Source of the DNA: Acidobacteriota bacterium
Lineage (GTDB): Bacteria; Acidobacteriota; Holophagae; Acanthopleuribacterales; Acanthopleuribacteraceae
DNA: 64,000 bases
Reading direction: 5' to 3'
Assembly (NCBI GenBank): GCA_002747255.1
Contig: PDUC01000039.1
Location: 1-64,000 of the forward strand
Below the pieces are notes generated by a model that saw only the letters and a program-made list of their open reading frames with translations, did no database searches and was not told where the DNA came from. This document shows positions 26,264 to 34,947 of this stretch, one piece after another. Both the position numbers and the translations under genes were made by a program. How positions within the stretch are numbered: position 1 is the stretch's first letter; the number at the start of each line of letters is the position of its first letter.

Positions 26264-26743
26264 TCAAGACAGTCCGTCCAGCTTCAATTGAGGTTGGCAC
26301 TGGTTTACAAAAAATGCGTCCATTGCCGCCACAGCATGCTTTAAATGAAGCCCCAGGTACTGGTCACCAAAGGCAGCTGAAATGGCAGCTATTTTTCTAC
26401 GCCCTTTCTCATAGGTGAAAAAGGCGGCACTCTTTTTTTTATTGCGAACATGAACCATTGCTGCCGCCAATTGAACGAGTGCTTGAAAGAAAAATCTCTG
26501 ATAAGCGTCCAGGCCGAAGGCAGACCTGAACAGTTCGCCCCAGGCTTCATGGGCTTCCCAGTAAAATCCCTCGTTGAACAAGTCGAGACCATAGAGATAG
26601 GTGCGGTTATGGCGCCAGTTTTTCGCTGAAACAAAAGAACCGTATCCAATAAAATCAGCCTCACGGAAAGCAAGTCGTTTATGGCCATCACCGGGCGTGA
26701 ATGGTTTTTTGGGAAGCGGTATTTCAGAACAGTATCTCACCAA
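26264..26743 (-). CDS. DUF309 domain protein
   Basis: 159 residues, GTG start with GAGG 8 bases before it. The family signature is present: YGLDLFNEGFYWEAHEAWGE, then RFFFQALVQLAAAMVHVRNK and the Ala-rich helix. DUF309 proteins are small helical bundles with no settled biochemical role. It lies 155 bases upstream of pilT on the same strand and might be the first gene of that operon. Confidence 0.75.
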   Translation of the reverse strand: MVRYCSEIPLPKKPFTPGDGHKRLAFREADFIGYGSFVSAKNWRHNRTYLYGLDLFNEGFYWEAHEAWGELFRSAFGLDAYQRFFFQALVQLAAAMVHVRNKKKSAAFFTYEKGRRKIAAISAAFGDQYLGLHLKHAVAAMDAFFVNQCQPQLKLDGLS

Positions 26744-27051
26744 ACTACCTCTGTCGTTCCTGTATCATTCAACTGGAAAAATCAGCTTGAAGCTGCCTTT
26801 CCATCGGACTTGCCTGATTCGGGATGAATTTGACCGCACAGAAGCCTCCGCCTTGTCTGCAAGTGGCCATGGCTCTGCTTTTTCACAGTTTACCATCATT
26901 GTCGATTTCAAGCTCACTCATATCCTCTTCATCCAGCTTGTTCGAGAACATTTCAACTTGCTTCCATGGATAAAAACGGCTAGATTTTAGGCAAAACACG
27001 GGGATTGGCATCAGTCAAACAGACACTTACATCCCAAATAGAAGGTCAAAT
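26744..27051. other. Divergent intergenic region, nothing supported
   Basis: 308 bases between the DUF309 gene (minus) and the thioredoxin-fold gene (plus). An open plus-strand frame here starts inside the DUF309 gene and has no family features. No clear promoter or hairpin was found. Confidence 0.4.
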
Positions 27052-27609
27052 ATGGTATTAACTGCATCTACTTTAGCCCCGCTGGGCAGTCCGGCACCGG
27101 ACTTCAATCTCCTGGAACCACTTACAGGCGAACATCGTTCGCTTTCGGAATGTTCGGGTTCCTCTGGAACGGTGGTCATGTTTATCTGCAATCACTGTCC
27201 CTATGTCATTCACATCAAGGAAGAGCTGGTTCGGATTACCGCCGATTATCAGGCAAAGGGCATTGGGTTTGTGGCCATTAACAGCAATGATGTCCAATCT
27301 TATCCACAGGATTCCCCGGCCAAAATGATCGAATACATCCAGGCAAACGGCATTAACTTTCCCTATCTCTTCGATCAATCCCAGCAAGTTGCCAAAGCCT
27401 ATCACGCAGCATGTACCCCCGACTTCTTTTTGTACGACGGCAATTTCAAGCTCGTCTACAGAGGCCAGCTGGACGATTCCAGCCCGGGCAATAGCGAACC
27501 GGTCAACGGGTACGCTTTGCGAAATGCCATCGAGGCACTAATCAACCATCAACCCATGCCCACAGAGCAAAAGCCTTCCATGGGCTGCAATATTAAATGG
27601 AAGAAGTGA
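27052..27609 (+). CDS. Thioredoxin-fold (AhpC/TSA-like) protein with CNHCPYV motif
   Basis: 185 residues. The redoxin fold begins LGSPAPDFNLLEPLTGEHRS; the active site CNHCPYVIHIKEEL (Cys about 46 and 49) and FDQSQQVAKAYHAACTPDFF with the cis-Pro are typical of the small family of cytoplasmic thioredoxin-like proteins annotated as thiol-disulfide isomerase or peroxiredoxin-like. It lacks a signal peptide. The ettA start is 7 bases after its stop, so they are co-transcribed. Its substrate is unknown. Confidence 0.85.
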   Translation: MVLTASTLAPLGSPAPDFNLLEPLTGEHRSLSECSGSSGTVVMFICNHCPYVIHIKEELVRITADYQAKGIGFVAINSNDVQSYPQDSPAKMIEYIQANGINFPYLFDQSQQVAKAYHAACTPDFFLYDGNFKLVYRGQLDDSSPGNSEPVNGYALRNAIEALINHQPMPTEQKPSMGCNIKWKK

Positions 27610-27616
27610 GGAACAC

Positions 27617-29293
27617 GTGAGTTATCAGTACATTTATACCATGAAAGGCCTGGGAAAAATTTATCCTCCCAACGAACAGGTTCTCAAAAATATCTGGCTC
27701 AGCTTCTTTCCCGGAGCCAAAATCGGGGTCATCGGTCTGAACGGTTCCGGCAAATCCACGCTCCTGAAGATTATGGCCGGAATCGAAACCGAATTCCAGG
27801 GCGAAGCCTGGCCCGCCGAAGGTGTGCGAATCGGCTACCTGCCCCAGGAACCCAGGCTGGATGACAGCAAGACCGTTTTGGAAAATGTTCAGGAGGGCAT
27901 GGCGGAGACCATGAACCTGTTGAAAAAGTACGATGACATTAACGCAAAATTTGAACAGGAATTGACTCCAGAAGAAATGGATCAGCTCCTGGAAGACCAG
28001 GGAAAGATTCAAGATCAAATTGACGCGGTCAACGGCTGGGACGTGCAGTCCAAACTCGATATGGCCATGGACGCCTTGCGATGTCCTCCCGGAGACCAGG
28101 GTGTTCAACACCTTTCCGGCGGTGAAAAAAGACGCGTCGCTCTCTGCAGACTTCTTTTGCAAGCGCCCGACCTGCTCCTGCTGGACGAACCCACCAACCA
28201 CCTGGATGCCGAAACGGTAGGCTGGCTTGAGCGCTACTTGAACGACTATCCCGGAACCATTGTGGCCATTACCCACGATCGCTACTTCCTGGATAACGCC
28301 GCTGGCTGGATCCTCGAACTGGACCGCGGAGAAGGCATCCCCTGGGAAGGCAATTACTCCAGCTGGCTGGATCAGAAACAAAAGCGCCTGGCGGAAGAGG
28401 CTAAAAAAGAAGATGCCCGTCAAAAAACACTGCAACACGAACTGGAGTGGATCCGCATGTCGCCCAAAGCCCGACAGACCAAGAGTAAAGCCAGATACAA
28501 TGCCTACAATGAAATGGTAGCACAGGAGAGCGCTAAAAAGGAGAAAGTGGGAACCATTTACATTCCACCGGGTCCGAGATTGGGCGATCACGTTCTGGAA
28601 GCTACCGGCCTGACAAAATCCTACGGCGATAAGCTGCTCTTTGAAAATCTGAACTTCCGATTGCCTCCGGGCGGCATTGTCGGTGTGATTGGCGCCAACG
28701 GAACAGGTAAGTCCACCCTCTTCAAACTGATCACTGGTCAGGAACAGCCGGACGCCGGACGCATTGAAACCGGCAGCACGGTTAAAATGGCCTATGTGGA
28801 CCAATCAAGAGACGCTCTTCCCGCAGGGAAAACCGTTTGGCAGGCCATTACCCAGGAACAGGATTTTGTGACGCTGGGAACGCGGTCCGTCAATTCCAGA
28901 GCCTACGTTTCCTGGTTCAACTTGAAAGGAGCCGATCAACAGAAGAAGGTGGATACGCTTTCCGGTGGAGAACGCAACCGCGTTCACCTGGCCAATATTG
29001 TCAAGGAAGGCGGCAACCTGCTGCTGCTCGACGAACCCACCAACGATCTCGATGTGGATACGCTCAGATCACTCGAGGAAGCGTTGACCGATTTCCCAGG
29101 CTGCGCCGTTGTCATCAGTCACGACCGCTGGTTCCTCGATCGCATTGCCACTCACATCCTTGCTTTTGAAGGCAATTCTGAAGTCGTTTGGTTTGAAGGT
29201 AACTATGAAGACTACGAGAAGGACCGCAAGCGAAGGCTGGGTGCAGAGGCAGAGCAACCTCACCGGGTGAAGTACAGAAAGTTTTCTCGATGA
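27617..29293 (+). CDS. ettA: Energy-dependent translational throttle protein EttA (ABC-F)
   Basis: 558 residues, GTG start with GAGG 5 bases upstream. It has two ABC domains without membrane segments: Walker A GLNGSGKST and GANGTGKST, signatures LSGGEKRRVAL and LSGGERNRVHL, Walker B LLLLDEPTNHLDAE and LLLLDEPTNDLDVD. MSYQYIYTMKGLGKIYPPN and the arm insertion identify the EttA subgroup. It binds the ribosomal E site and gates the first peptide bond according to ATP/ADP. Confidence 0.95.
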   Translation: MSYQYIYTMKGLGKIYPPNEQVLKNIWLSFFPGAKIGVIGLNGSGKSTLLKIMAGIETEFQGEAWPAEGVRIGYLPQEPRLDDSKTVLENVQEGMAETMNLLKKYDDINAKFEQELTPEEMDQLLEDQGKIQDQIDAVNGWDVQSKLDMAMDALRCPPGDQGVQHLSGGEKRRVALCRLLLQAPDLLLLDEPTNHLDAETVGWLERYLNDYPGTIVAITHDRYFLDNAAGWILELDRGEGIPWEGNYSSWLDQKQKRLAEEAKKEDARQKTLQHELEWIRMSPKARQTKSKARYNAYNEMVAQESAKKEKVGTIYIPPGPRLGDHVLEATGLTKSYGDKLLFENLNFRLPPGGIVGVIGANGTGKSTLFKLITGQEQPDAGRIETGSTVKMAYVDQSRDALPAGKTVWQAITQEQDFVTLGTRSVNSRAYVSWFNLKGADQQKKVDTLSGGERNRVHLANIVKEGGNLLLLDEPTNDLDVDTLRSLEEALTDFPGCAVVISHDRWFLDRIATHILAFEGNSEVVWFEGNYEDYEKDRKRRLGAEAEQPHRVKYRKFSR

Positions 29294-29632
29294 GAATCCC
29301 CAATCGCTGTAGAGAAAAACCGGCAGCAAGCGCCAGAACACAATCGTTTATGTCAGTATAAACCCGATAATACACAAGAGGTGTCTGCGAATTCGGGGAA
29401 AGTGTCTTTTTTTTAACCGCAGACATGCCGGTACTTTTGACAGATCGCCCTGAACCATCTGAATGGTTTGGTAAATTGCAGTTGAAAGTGCTCCAGGGGG
29501 CACGAAACAGCCTCATAAATCTACTCTCATCTGACACCTCAAGATGTAAAGTAAATGGAAACAAATTGCGTCAATCATGTTAAAATTCCAGACCATATCA
29601 AACTGAGCAAATGCTCTGATTGAGGAGGAAAC
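29294..29632. other. Intergenic region before acnB
   Basis: 339 bases. It must hold the acnB promoter if acnB is not read from ettA. No strong sigma-70 pair, hairpin or small gene could be supported; the minus-strand frame that covers it runs antisense to ettA and has no ribosome-binding site. Confidence 0.35.
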
Positions 29633-32170
29633 ATGATTAAAGAATACAGGAAGCATGAAGCAGAAAGGGCCAAACTGGGTATACCGGCCCTGCCATTAAC
29701 GGCAGCTCAAACTGAAGCCCTCTGCGAATTGCTCTTAAACCCGCCTAAAGGTGAAGAATCCTTTTTGTTAAATCTCTTTAAAGAGCGGATTCCGCCCGGA
29801 GTTGACCCTGCGGCCTATGTGAAGGCGGAATTTTTGTCAAAAATTCTGGATGGTCAGCATTCCTGTCCTCTAATTTCCAAGGAAGAGGCCATCCATATTC
29901 TGGGCACCATGATCGGAGGCTACAATGTTGCCGTTCTCATTAAAGCCCTTAAAGACAGTGATCTTTGTATGCTTGCTGCCGAAGCACTCAGCATGATTAC
30001 CCTTGTTTACGATCACTTTGACGAGGTTCTAGAACTCTCTAAAACGAATGCAGCCGCTAAAGCCGTCATCACAGCCTGGGCAGAAGCCAGGTGGTTCACA
30101 TCCAGACCTGAAATGCCCGCAGAATTCAAGGTTCGGGTCTTCAAGGTCGACGGTGAAACCAACACCGACGATCTCTCTCCCGCGGGAGATGCCTTCACGC
30201 GGCCTGATATTCCCCTCCACGCACTGGCCATGGGCAAAGCCCGTTTTCCTGGCGGTGTCGATGAAATCATTCAATGGCGTTCGGAGGGCGTCAATGTGGC
30301 CTATGTGGGCGATGTCGTGGGAACCGGGTCATCCAGAAAATCGGCTTGTAATTCTGTTTTATGGCACACCGGTCAGGATATTCCCGCCGTGCCCAACAAG
30401 AGACGCGATGCCGTCATCATAGGCGGCTCCATTGCGCCTATTTTCTTCAATACCGCTCAGGATTCGGGCGCACTTCCCCTGGTTATGGATGTCACCAAGC
30501 TGCAACACGGCATGGATATCACCATTGACACAAAAGCAGGGAAAGTCTTCCACGGTGATGAAGTTCTCACTACATTTGAAATATCACCCAGGACGGTTCC
30601 CGATGAATTCCGCGCTGGCGGCAGAATCCCGCTCATCATTGGCCGTTCGCTGACCGCAAAAACCCGCGCCGCACTGGGTCTGGAACCACTGACCTTGTTC
30701 AAAGAAGCCGTTAAACCGGTTCACAAGGAGAATCAGGGTTACACACTGGCTCAGAAAATGGTCGGCAAGGCGTGTGGTGTAGACGGTATTCTACCCGGAA
30801 CAGCTTGTGAACCCGTTATGTCCACGGTACTGTCTCAAGATACCACCGGGCCTATGACCGCGGATGAAATGACCGAGCTGGCGTGTTTGAAGTTCCAGGC
30901 ACCTCTTGTGATGCAATCCTTCTGTCACACCGCCGCTTACCCCAAACCTGCCGACGTCAAAATGCACAAAGCACTGCCTCTCTACTTCTCGGATCGCGGT
31001 GGGCTGGCCTTGAAACCGGGCGATGGTGTTTGCCACAGTTGGGTTAACCGCATGCTGGTACCCGATGAAGTGGGAACAGGCGGCGATTCGCACACCCGCT
31101 TCCCCATGGGCATCTCTTTCCCCGCCGGCTCCGGTCTGGTCGCCTTTGCCGCGGCTCTCGGATTCATGCCTCTGGATATGCCAGAATCGGTTCTGGTCAA
31201 ATTCAAGGGTTCGCTCAATCCGGGCATCACCCTTAGGGATGCCGTCAACGCCATCCCCTATTTCGCCATTCAAAAAGGTCTGTTAACGGTTCCCAAAAAG
31301 AACAAAATCAATGTTTTCAATGGCCGTATTCTGGAAATTGAAGGTTTGCCCGATATCACGGTTGAACAGGCATTTGAGTTGACCGATGCGGCAGCCGAGC
31401 GAAGTGCCGCCGCCGCAACCATTAAACTCTCCAAACAGACCATCACAGAGTACCTCAAATCCAACCTGGCCCTGATGGAGCGCATGCTCAAAGACGGTTA
31501 CCAGGCAGCGGATGCCCTGGTCAACCGCATCGAGGCCGTTAAGAAATGGATGGAAAAACCGGAACTCATGTCTGCCGATGATAACGCGGAATACGCGGAA
31601 ATTATTGAAATTGACCTGGCTGACATCAAGGAACCCATTCTGGCCTGTCCCAATGATCCCGACGATGTTCGCCTGCTCTCCGAAGTACAGGGCGACAAAG
31701 TACACGACGTTTTCCTGGGCTCGTGCATGCTCAATATCGGTCATTTTCGCGCCGCGGCCAAAATCTGGGAAGGCGGGACTTACAACCCGGACATCAGAAC
31801 CTGGGTCTGCCCTCCAACCAAAATGGACCAGGAACAACTCAGAGCAGAAGCCCATTACTCCACTTTCAGCAAAATAGGTTCCCGCATTGAAATACCAGGA
31901 TGCTCACTCTGCATGGGCAACCAGGCGCGTGTACCGGATGAAGTCACGGTCTACTCCACGTCCACCAGAAACTTCAACAACCGCATGGGAAGAGGCGCAA
32001 AAGTCTACCTGGGTTCGGCGGAACTCGGTGCTGTGGTCGCCCTGAAAGGCGAGTTACCCACTCCGGAAGAATACCTGACCATGTACAAGGAGAAAATCCA
32101 GCCTAACATGGAGGAAATCTACGATTACCTTCAGTTCGATGAAATGGACGGGTATGGCGTACCGGTCTGA
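29633..32170 (+). CDS. acnB: Aconitate hydratase B (bifunctional 2-methylisocitrate dehydratase)
   Basis: 845 residues, usual AcnB length. The HEAT-like N-terminal domain (YRKHEAERAKLGIPALPLTA) comes first, then the swivel domain (FKVDGETNTDDLSPAGDAFT), which is the AcnB order. The 4Fe-4S ligands are Cys in FLGSCMLNIGHFRAA, and the pair in GCSLCMGNQARV. It interconverts citrate and isocitrate, feeding both the TCA cycle and the glyoxylate shunt encoded at 55960-60130. AGGAGG lies 5 bases before the ATG, and a strong terminator follows. Confidence 0.96.
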   Translation: MIKEYRKHEAERAKLGIPALPLTAAQTEALCELLLNPPKGEESFLLNLFKERIPPGVDPAAYVKAEFLSKILDGQHSCPLISKEEAIHILGTMIGGYNVAVLIKALKDSDLCMLAAEALSMITLVYDHFDEVLELSKTNAAAKAVITAWAEARWFTSRPEMPAEFKVRVFKVDGETNTDDLSPAGDAFTRPDIPLHALAMGKARFPGGVDEIIQWRSEGVNVAYVGDVVGTGSSRKSACNSVLWHTGQDIPAVPNKRRDAVIIGGSIAPIFFNTAQDSGALPLVMDVTKLQHGMDITIDTKAGKVFHGDEVLTTFEISPRTVPDEFRAGGRIPLIIGRSLTAKTRAALGLEPLTLFKEAVKPVHKENQGYTLAQKMVGKACGVDGILPGTACEPVMSTVLSQDTTGPMTADEMTELACLKFQAPLVMQSFCHTAAYPKPADVKMHKALPLYFSDRGGLALKPGDGVCHSWVNRMLVPDEVGTGGDSHTRFPMGISFPAGSGLVAFAAALGFMPLDMPESVLVKFKGSLNPGITLRDAVNAIPYFAIQKGLLTVPKKNKINVFNGRILEIEGLPDITVEQAFELTDAAAERSAAAATIKLSKQTITEYLKSNLALMERMLKDGYQAADALVNRIEAVKKWMEKPELMSADDNAEYAEIIEIDLADIKEPILACPNDPDDVRLLSEVQGDKVHDVFLGSCMLNIGHFRAAAKIWEGGTYNPDIRTWVCPPTKMDQEQLRAEAHYSTFSKIGSRIEIPGCSLCMGNQARVPDEVTVYSTSTRNFNNRMGRGAKVYLGSAELGAVVALKGELPTPEEYLTMYKEKIQPNMEEIYDYLQFDEMDGYGVPV

Positions 32171-32205
32171 CTTCAGCTGAACAGGGTCAACTGACTTGAA
32201 TAGAG

Positions 32206-32253
32206 CAAGGTGGTTTCACGATAATAAGTGAAGCCACCTTGTTCTTCTTTTTT
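32206..32253 (+). terminator. Terminator after acnB
   Basis: CAAGGTGGTTTCAC (32206-32219) pairs with GTGAAGCCACCTTG (32228-32241), 14 pairs with one G-U, 8-base loop, then TTCTTCTTTTTT. Confidence 0.9.
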
Positions 32254-32260
32254 ATACACA

Positions 32261-32551
32261 TCATGGACAAAACGCGTTTCCCCAGCAATTGAGTTCGTAT
32301 TGCACAAGCCAAAAACCCGCTCCTGTCGTACCGTTGTCAGGTCGGTCTCCGGTTTCGCGGATCACCACTAATGCTGTGCCTTCGCAACCACTCAGAGCTG
32401 TGCTTTTCGCTGTAATTTTCCAGCCACCAGCACATTCAGTTGAATGATGAGCCAAAAAACAGGACAAACACAGCAAATCAGCAAGGAGCAGCAGACTCTG
32501 ACTGCCGGATTCTGGTACAATTATACGGAGACAGAAACGATACCGATGCAA
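32261..32551 (-). CDS. Possible small exported Cys-containing protein
   Basis: A minus-strand frame whose second half (WKITAKSTALSGCEG, ALVVIRETGDRPDNG, GFWLVQYELNCWGNAF) looks like a small beta-rich domain with four Cys counting ECAGG and the final FCP. It is preceded by a signal-like run (SLLLLADLLCLSCFLAHHS). No ATG or ribosome-binding site is visible: the farthest in-frame start is a TTG at 32551. If real it would be divergent from sulP, which must then start near 32572. Composition alone supports it. Confidence 0.25.
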   Translation of the reverse strand: MHRYRFCLRIIVPESGSQSLLLLADLLCLSCFLAHHSTECAGGWKITAKSTALSGCEGTALVVIRETGDRPDNGTTGAGFWLVQYELNCWGNAFCP

Positions 32552-32571
32552 TAATCAAAAAGGAGTCCGCT

Positions 32572-34305
32572 ATTTTTAAGAGCCTTGGATGCCAACCCTT
32601 TGTTTCCTCTTTTGAAGGTTACCGTTTCAGTTCGTTCCAAAGCGATCTGCGCGCGGGCATCAACGTGGCGCTATTGGCCTTTCCACAGGCCATGGCCTAT
32701 GCTCTAATTGCGGGTCTGCCCATTCAATACGGTATTTTTGGAGCCGCTATTGCCTCGGTTCTGGGTGCGCTCTTTTCCAGCTCCAGATTCGTCGTACTGG
32801 GGCCTACCAACGCAACGGCCGTTATGTTGATGGGAGCCTTTATTTCACTCACCATTCCGGAAGAAGAGAAACTGACCATGCTGCCGCTTATCCTGGTCAT
32901 GACGGGCATGTTCCTGATTGTGGCGTACACCATCAAAGCAGCCAACTTAATTCAATATGTCTCCAGAAGTGTGGTCACAGGCTACATCACGGCTGCCGCT
33001 CTGTTGATTATCTCCAATCAGGTTAAAAATGTCCTGGGCTTTCAGTTCGACGGTCGGGCCTCCACCTTTATGGACATTTGTTACTGGACCATTATTGGCC
33101 TGCCAAAAACACACTGGCCTTCGCTGGTACTGAGTTTTTTAACAGCCGGTTTGTACTGGGCACTCACCAAGTGGCTTAAGTTCCTTCCCAACGTGGCCAT
33201 TACCCTGCTGGTAATGTCTCTGGTTTGCTTTGGATTCAACTCGATGCTGGACTCCCAAATGCAAATTGCCACTTTCGCCGCGTTTCAAGCCAGCGACTGG
33301 AAACTAACCCTGCCCCGGTTTGATTTGGCTTTAATCAGTCAGCTTGGCAGTCTCTCCATGGCACTTGCCTTTCTCTCGGTTCTGGAAGGCACTTCCATAG
33401 GAAAATCGCTGGCTGCCAGGGCGGGAGCGAGCATTGACGTCAACCGCGAAATGCTGAGCATAGGGATTGCCAATATCGGGTGTGGTCTTCTGTCAGGTAT
33501 GCCTGCCTCGGGCTCTCTCATTCGCTCCATGTTGAACTTTTCCAGCAAAGCCGCAACATCTCTCTCCATTCTCATCAACGGTGTGATCTGTGGCCTCGGC
33601 GCCATTCTCATTGGGCCCTATCTCAGTTACATACCCAAGGCAACTCTGGCCGCTCTTGTCATTTTCCTGGGTATCTCACTCATCAATTCTCACAGTATTC
33701 GGATTATGCTCAAGACAACGCGTCGGGATCAAATCGTCTTTTCTGCCACCTTCCTCGCCGCGCTTATTTTCAGGTTGGATACCGCCATCTTTTTTGGAAC
33801 CGGCCTGTCCATTGTTCTTTTCCTGCGCAAAGCGGCCATGCCTGAGTTGGTTGAATACAGCTACAGCGGTAACGGCATGCTGACGGAACTGAAGCAAGGC
33901 CAGGAGCGAGCCCATCCGGAGATCTCCATCGTTCACGTGGAGGGCAACCTCTTTTTTGGGGCCGCCGAGCTGTTCAGAGACCAAATGAGAAGGATCTGCA
34001 TGGAAAAAGACCTCAAAGTGGTTATTCTCAAAATGAGAAACGCCCTGCATCTGGACGCGACCGCCGCGCTCGCGCTCGAAGAGCTGATACGATACATGAA
34101 TGACCGTGGCCGGCACCTGCTCATCAGCGAAATCAAGAGCGATGTCTATCGCGTTTTCAAAGCCTCCGGGATTCTGGAAGTTATTAGAGAAGAGAATATA
34201 TTCAGGGACGACGTGGACAACCCCATGTTGTCCACAGCCCGGGCAGCCAAAAGAGCAAAAGAACTGGTGGACGATGACAAAGCCAAGGTCACTATTTTTG
34301 CCTGA
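32572..34305 (+). CDS. SulP (SLC26) family anion transporter with STAS domain
   Basis: 577 residues from an ATT at 32572, or 621 from a TTG at 32440. The membrane part has about 10-12 helices, with the SulP signature LRAGINVALLAFPQAMAYAL near the start and GLLSGMPASGSLIRSMLNF later; the last ~110 residues are a STAS domain (ISIVHVEGNLFFGAAELF, LHLDATAALALEELI). The family moves sulfate, bicarbonate or dicarboxylates by proton or sodium coupling; substrate unknown here. AAGGAG at 32560-32565 is 6 bases before ATT, giving the normal short cytoplasmic N-terminus. The TTG has no ribosome-binding site and no ATG, GTG or TTG lies between. Confidence 0.85.
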   Translation: MFKSLGCQPFVSSFEGYRFSSFQSDLRAGINVALLAFPQAMAYALIAGLPIQYGIFGAAIASVLGALFSSSRFVVLGPTNATAVMLMGAFISLTIPEEEKLTMLPLILVMTGMFLIVAYTIKAANLIQYVSRSVVTGYITAAALLIISNQVKNVLGFQFDGRASTFMDICYWTIIGLPKTHWPSLVLSFLTAGLYWALTKWLKFLPNVAITLLVMSLVCFGFNSMLDSQMQIATFAAFQASDWKLTLPRFDLALISQLGSLSMALAFLSVLEGTSIGKSLAARAGASIDVNREMLSIGIANIGCGLLSGMPASGSLIRSMLNFSSKAATSLSILINGVICGLGAILIGPYLSYIPKATLAALVIFLGISLINSHSIRIMLKTTRRDQIVFSATFLAALIFRLDTAIFFGTGLSIVLFLRKAAMPELVEYSYSGNGMLTELKQGQERAHPEISIVHVEGNLFFGAAELFRDQMRRICMEKDLKVVILKMRNALHLDATAALALEELIRYMNDRGRHLLISEIKSDVYRVFKASGILEVIREENIFRDDVDNPMLSTARAAKRAKELVDDDKAKVTIFA

Positions 34306-34460
34306 TACGGTTCACGGCAAACGGCCTTCATTAGAGAGCGCGCCACGCGGATAGACTTCAAATCAGGCAATTTGCGATCTGCCTTAAAACATCTGTTTGA
34401 AAGTTCCCCCTTTTCGGATTGCTGCTTGATGCTGTTTTCCGGCAGGGGTTCGAGGCGGCT

Positions 34461-34778
34461 CTATTCAGGGTGTTTGCGATGAGCGCCACATTGCCAGCAT
34501 TGGGTGAATTGACCTTCTATTGTTTCACCACAGGATGAACAAATCCAAACTTCGTGCAGTTTCGGACCTGGTTGAAGCGCATTTTTAATTAAAGAACGAG
34601 CTTTTTTCGCCTGCTCCCGATCCGGCACGCGTATTCTGGGCCAGGCCGTCATGGGTAGCTCACCCATAGCACCTTGAAGGTGCATTTGTTCAAGTACAGA
34701 GACAATGCCGTGCTGATCCAAAAGGTTCTTGAGGTGGCTGATAAGCAGTTGATCCTGACTTGAATAGACTGTATACAT
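34461..34778 (-). CDS. DUF2007-like protein with C-terminal zinc ribbon
   Basis: 105 residues from the ATG at 34778 (AGGAG 8 bases upstream). The first 65 residues (MYTVYSSQDQLLISHLKNLL, then IRVPDREQAKKARSLI) match the DUF2007 'putative signal transducing protein' domain. The rest is a zinc ribbon CSSC...CWQC. Such proteins are small, cytoplasmic and of unknown function. A perfect hairpin lies just before the Shine-Dalgarno. Confidence 0.75.
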   Translation of the reverse strand: MYTVYSSQDQLLISHLKNLLDQHGIVSVLEQMHLQGAMGELPMTAWPRIRVPDREQAKKARSLIKNALQPGPKLHEVWICSSCGETIEGQFTQCWQCGAHRKHPE

Positions 34779-34796
34779 GACTGATACTCCTGAACA

Positions 34797-34814
34797 AAGG
34801 GTTCGTAAACCCTT
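34797..34814 (-). promoter_or_regulatory. Hairpin in the leader of the DUF2007 gene
   Basis: AAGGGTT (34797-34803) and AACCCTT (34808-34814) form a perfect 7-base stem with a 4-base loop, placed a few bases before AGGAG. It could affect translation or be an operator. Confidence 0.3.
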
Positions 34815-34899
34815 GTGACTCGCGGTGCGGGGCTCGCCTGAACAGGCACTCTGCACAATGAAACAAAGACCCGGTCTTTTCTAAGCGCGGCTGAAAAGT

Positions 34900-34928
34900 G
34901 GGGCATGGGGGCTCTCCATACCCCTTTT
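34900..34928 (-). terminator. Terminator after the glutamate dehydrogenase gene
   Basis: Read on the minus strand, GGGGTATGG and CCATGCCCC make a 9-pair stem with one G-U, followed by ACTTTT. It lies 20 bases after the stop at 34948. Confidence 0.55.
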
Positions 34929-34947
34929 ATTGGAAGATGAGCGCTCT

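Noticed and set aside
27593-28804. 403-codon minus-strand open frame opposite ettA
   Set aside because: It is fully antisense to a certain ABC-F gene, and its translation is a Phe/Gly/His-rich shadow with no family motif or ribosome-binding site.
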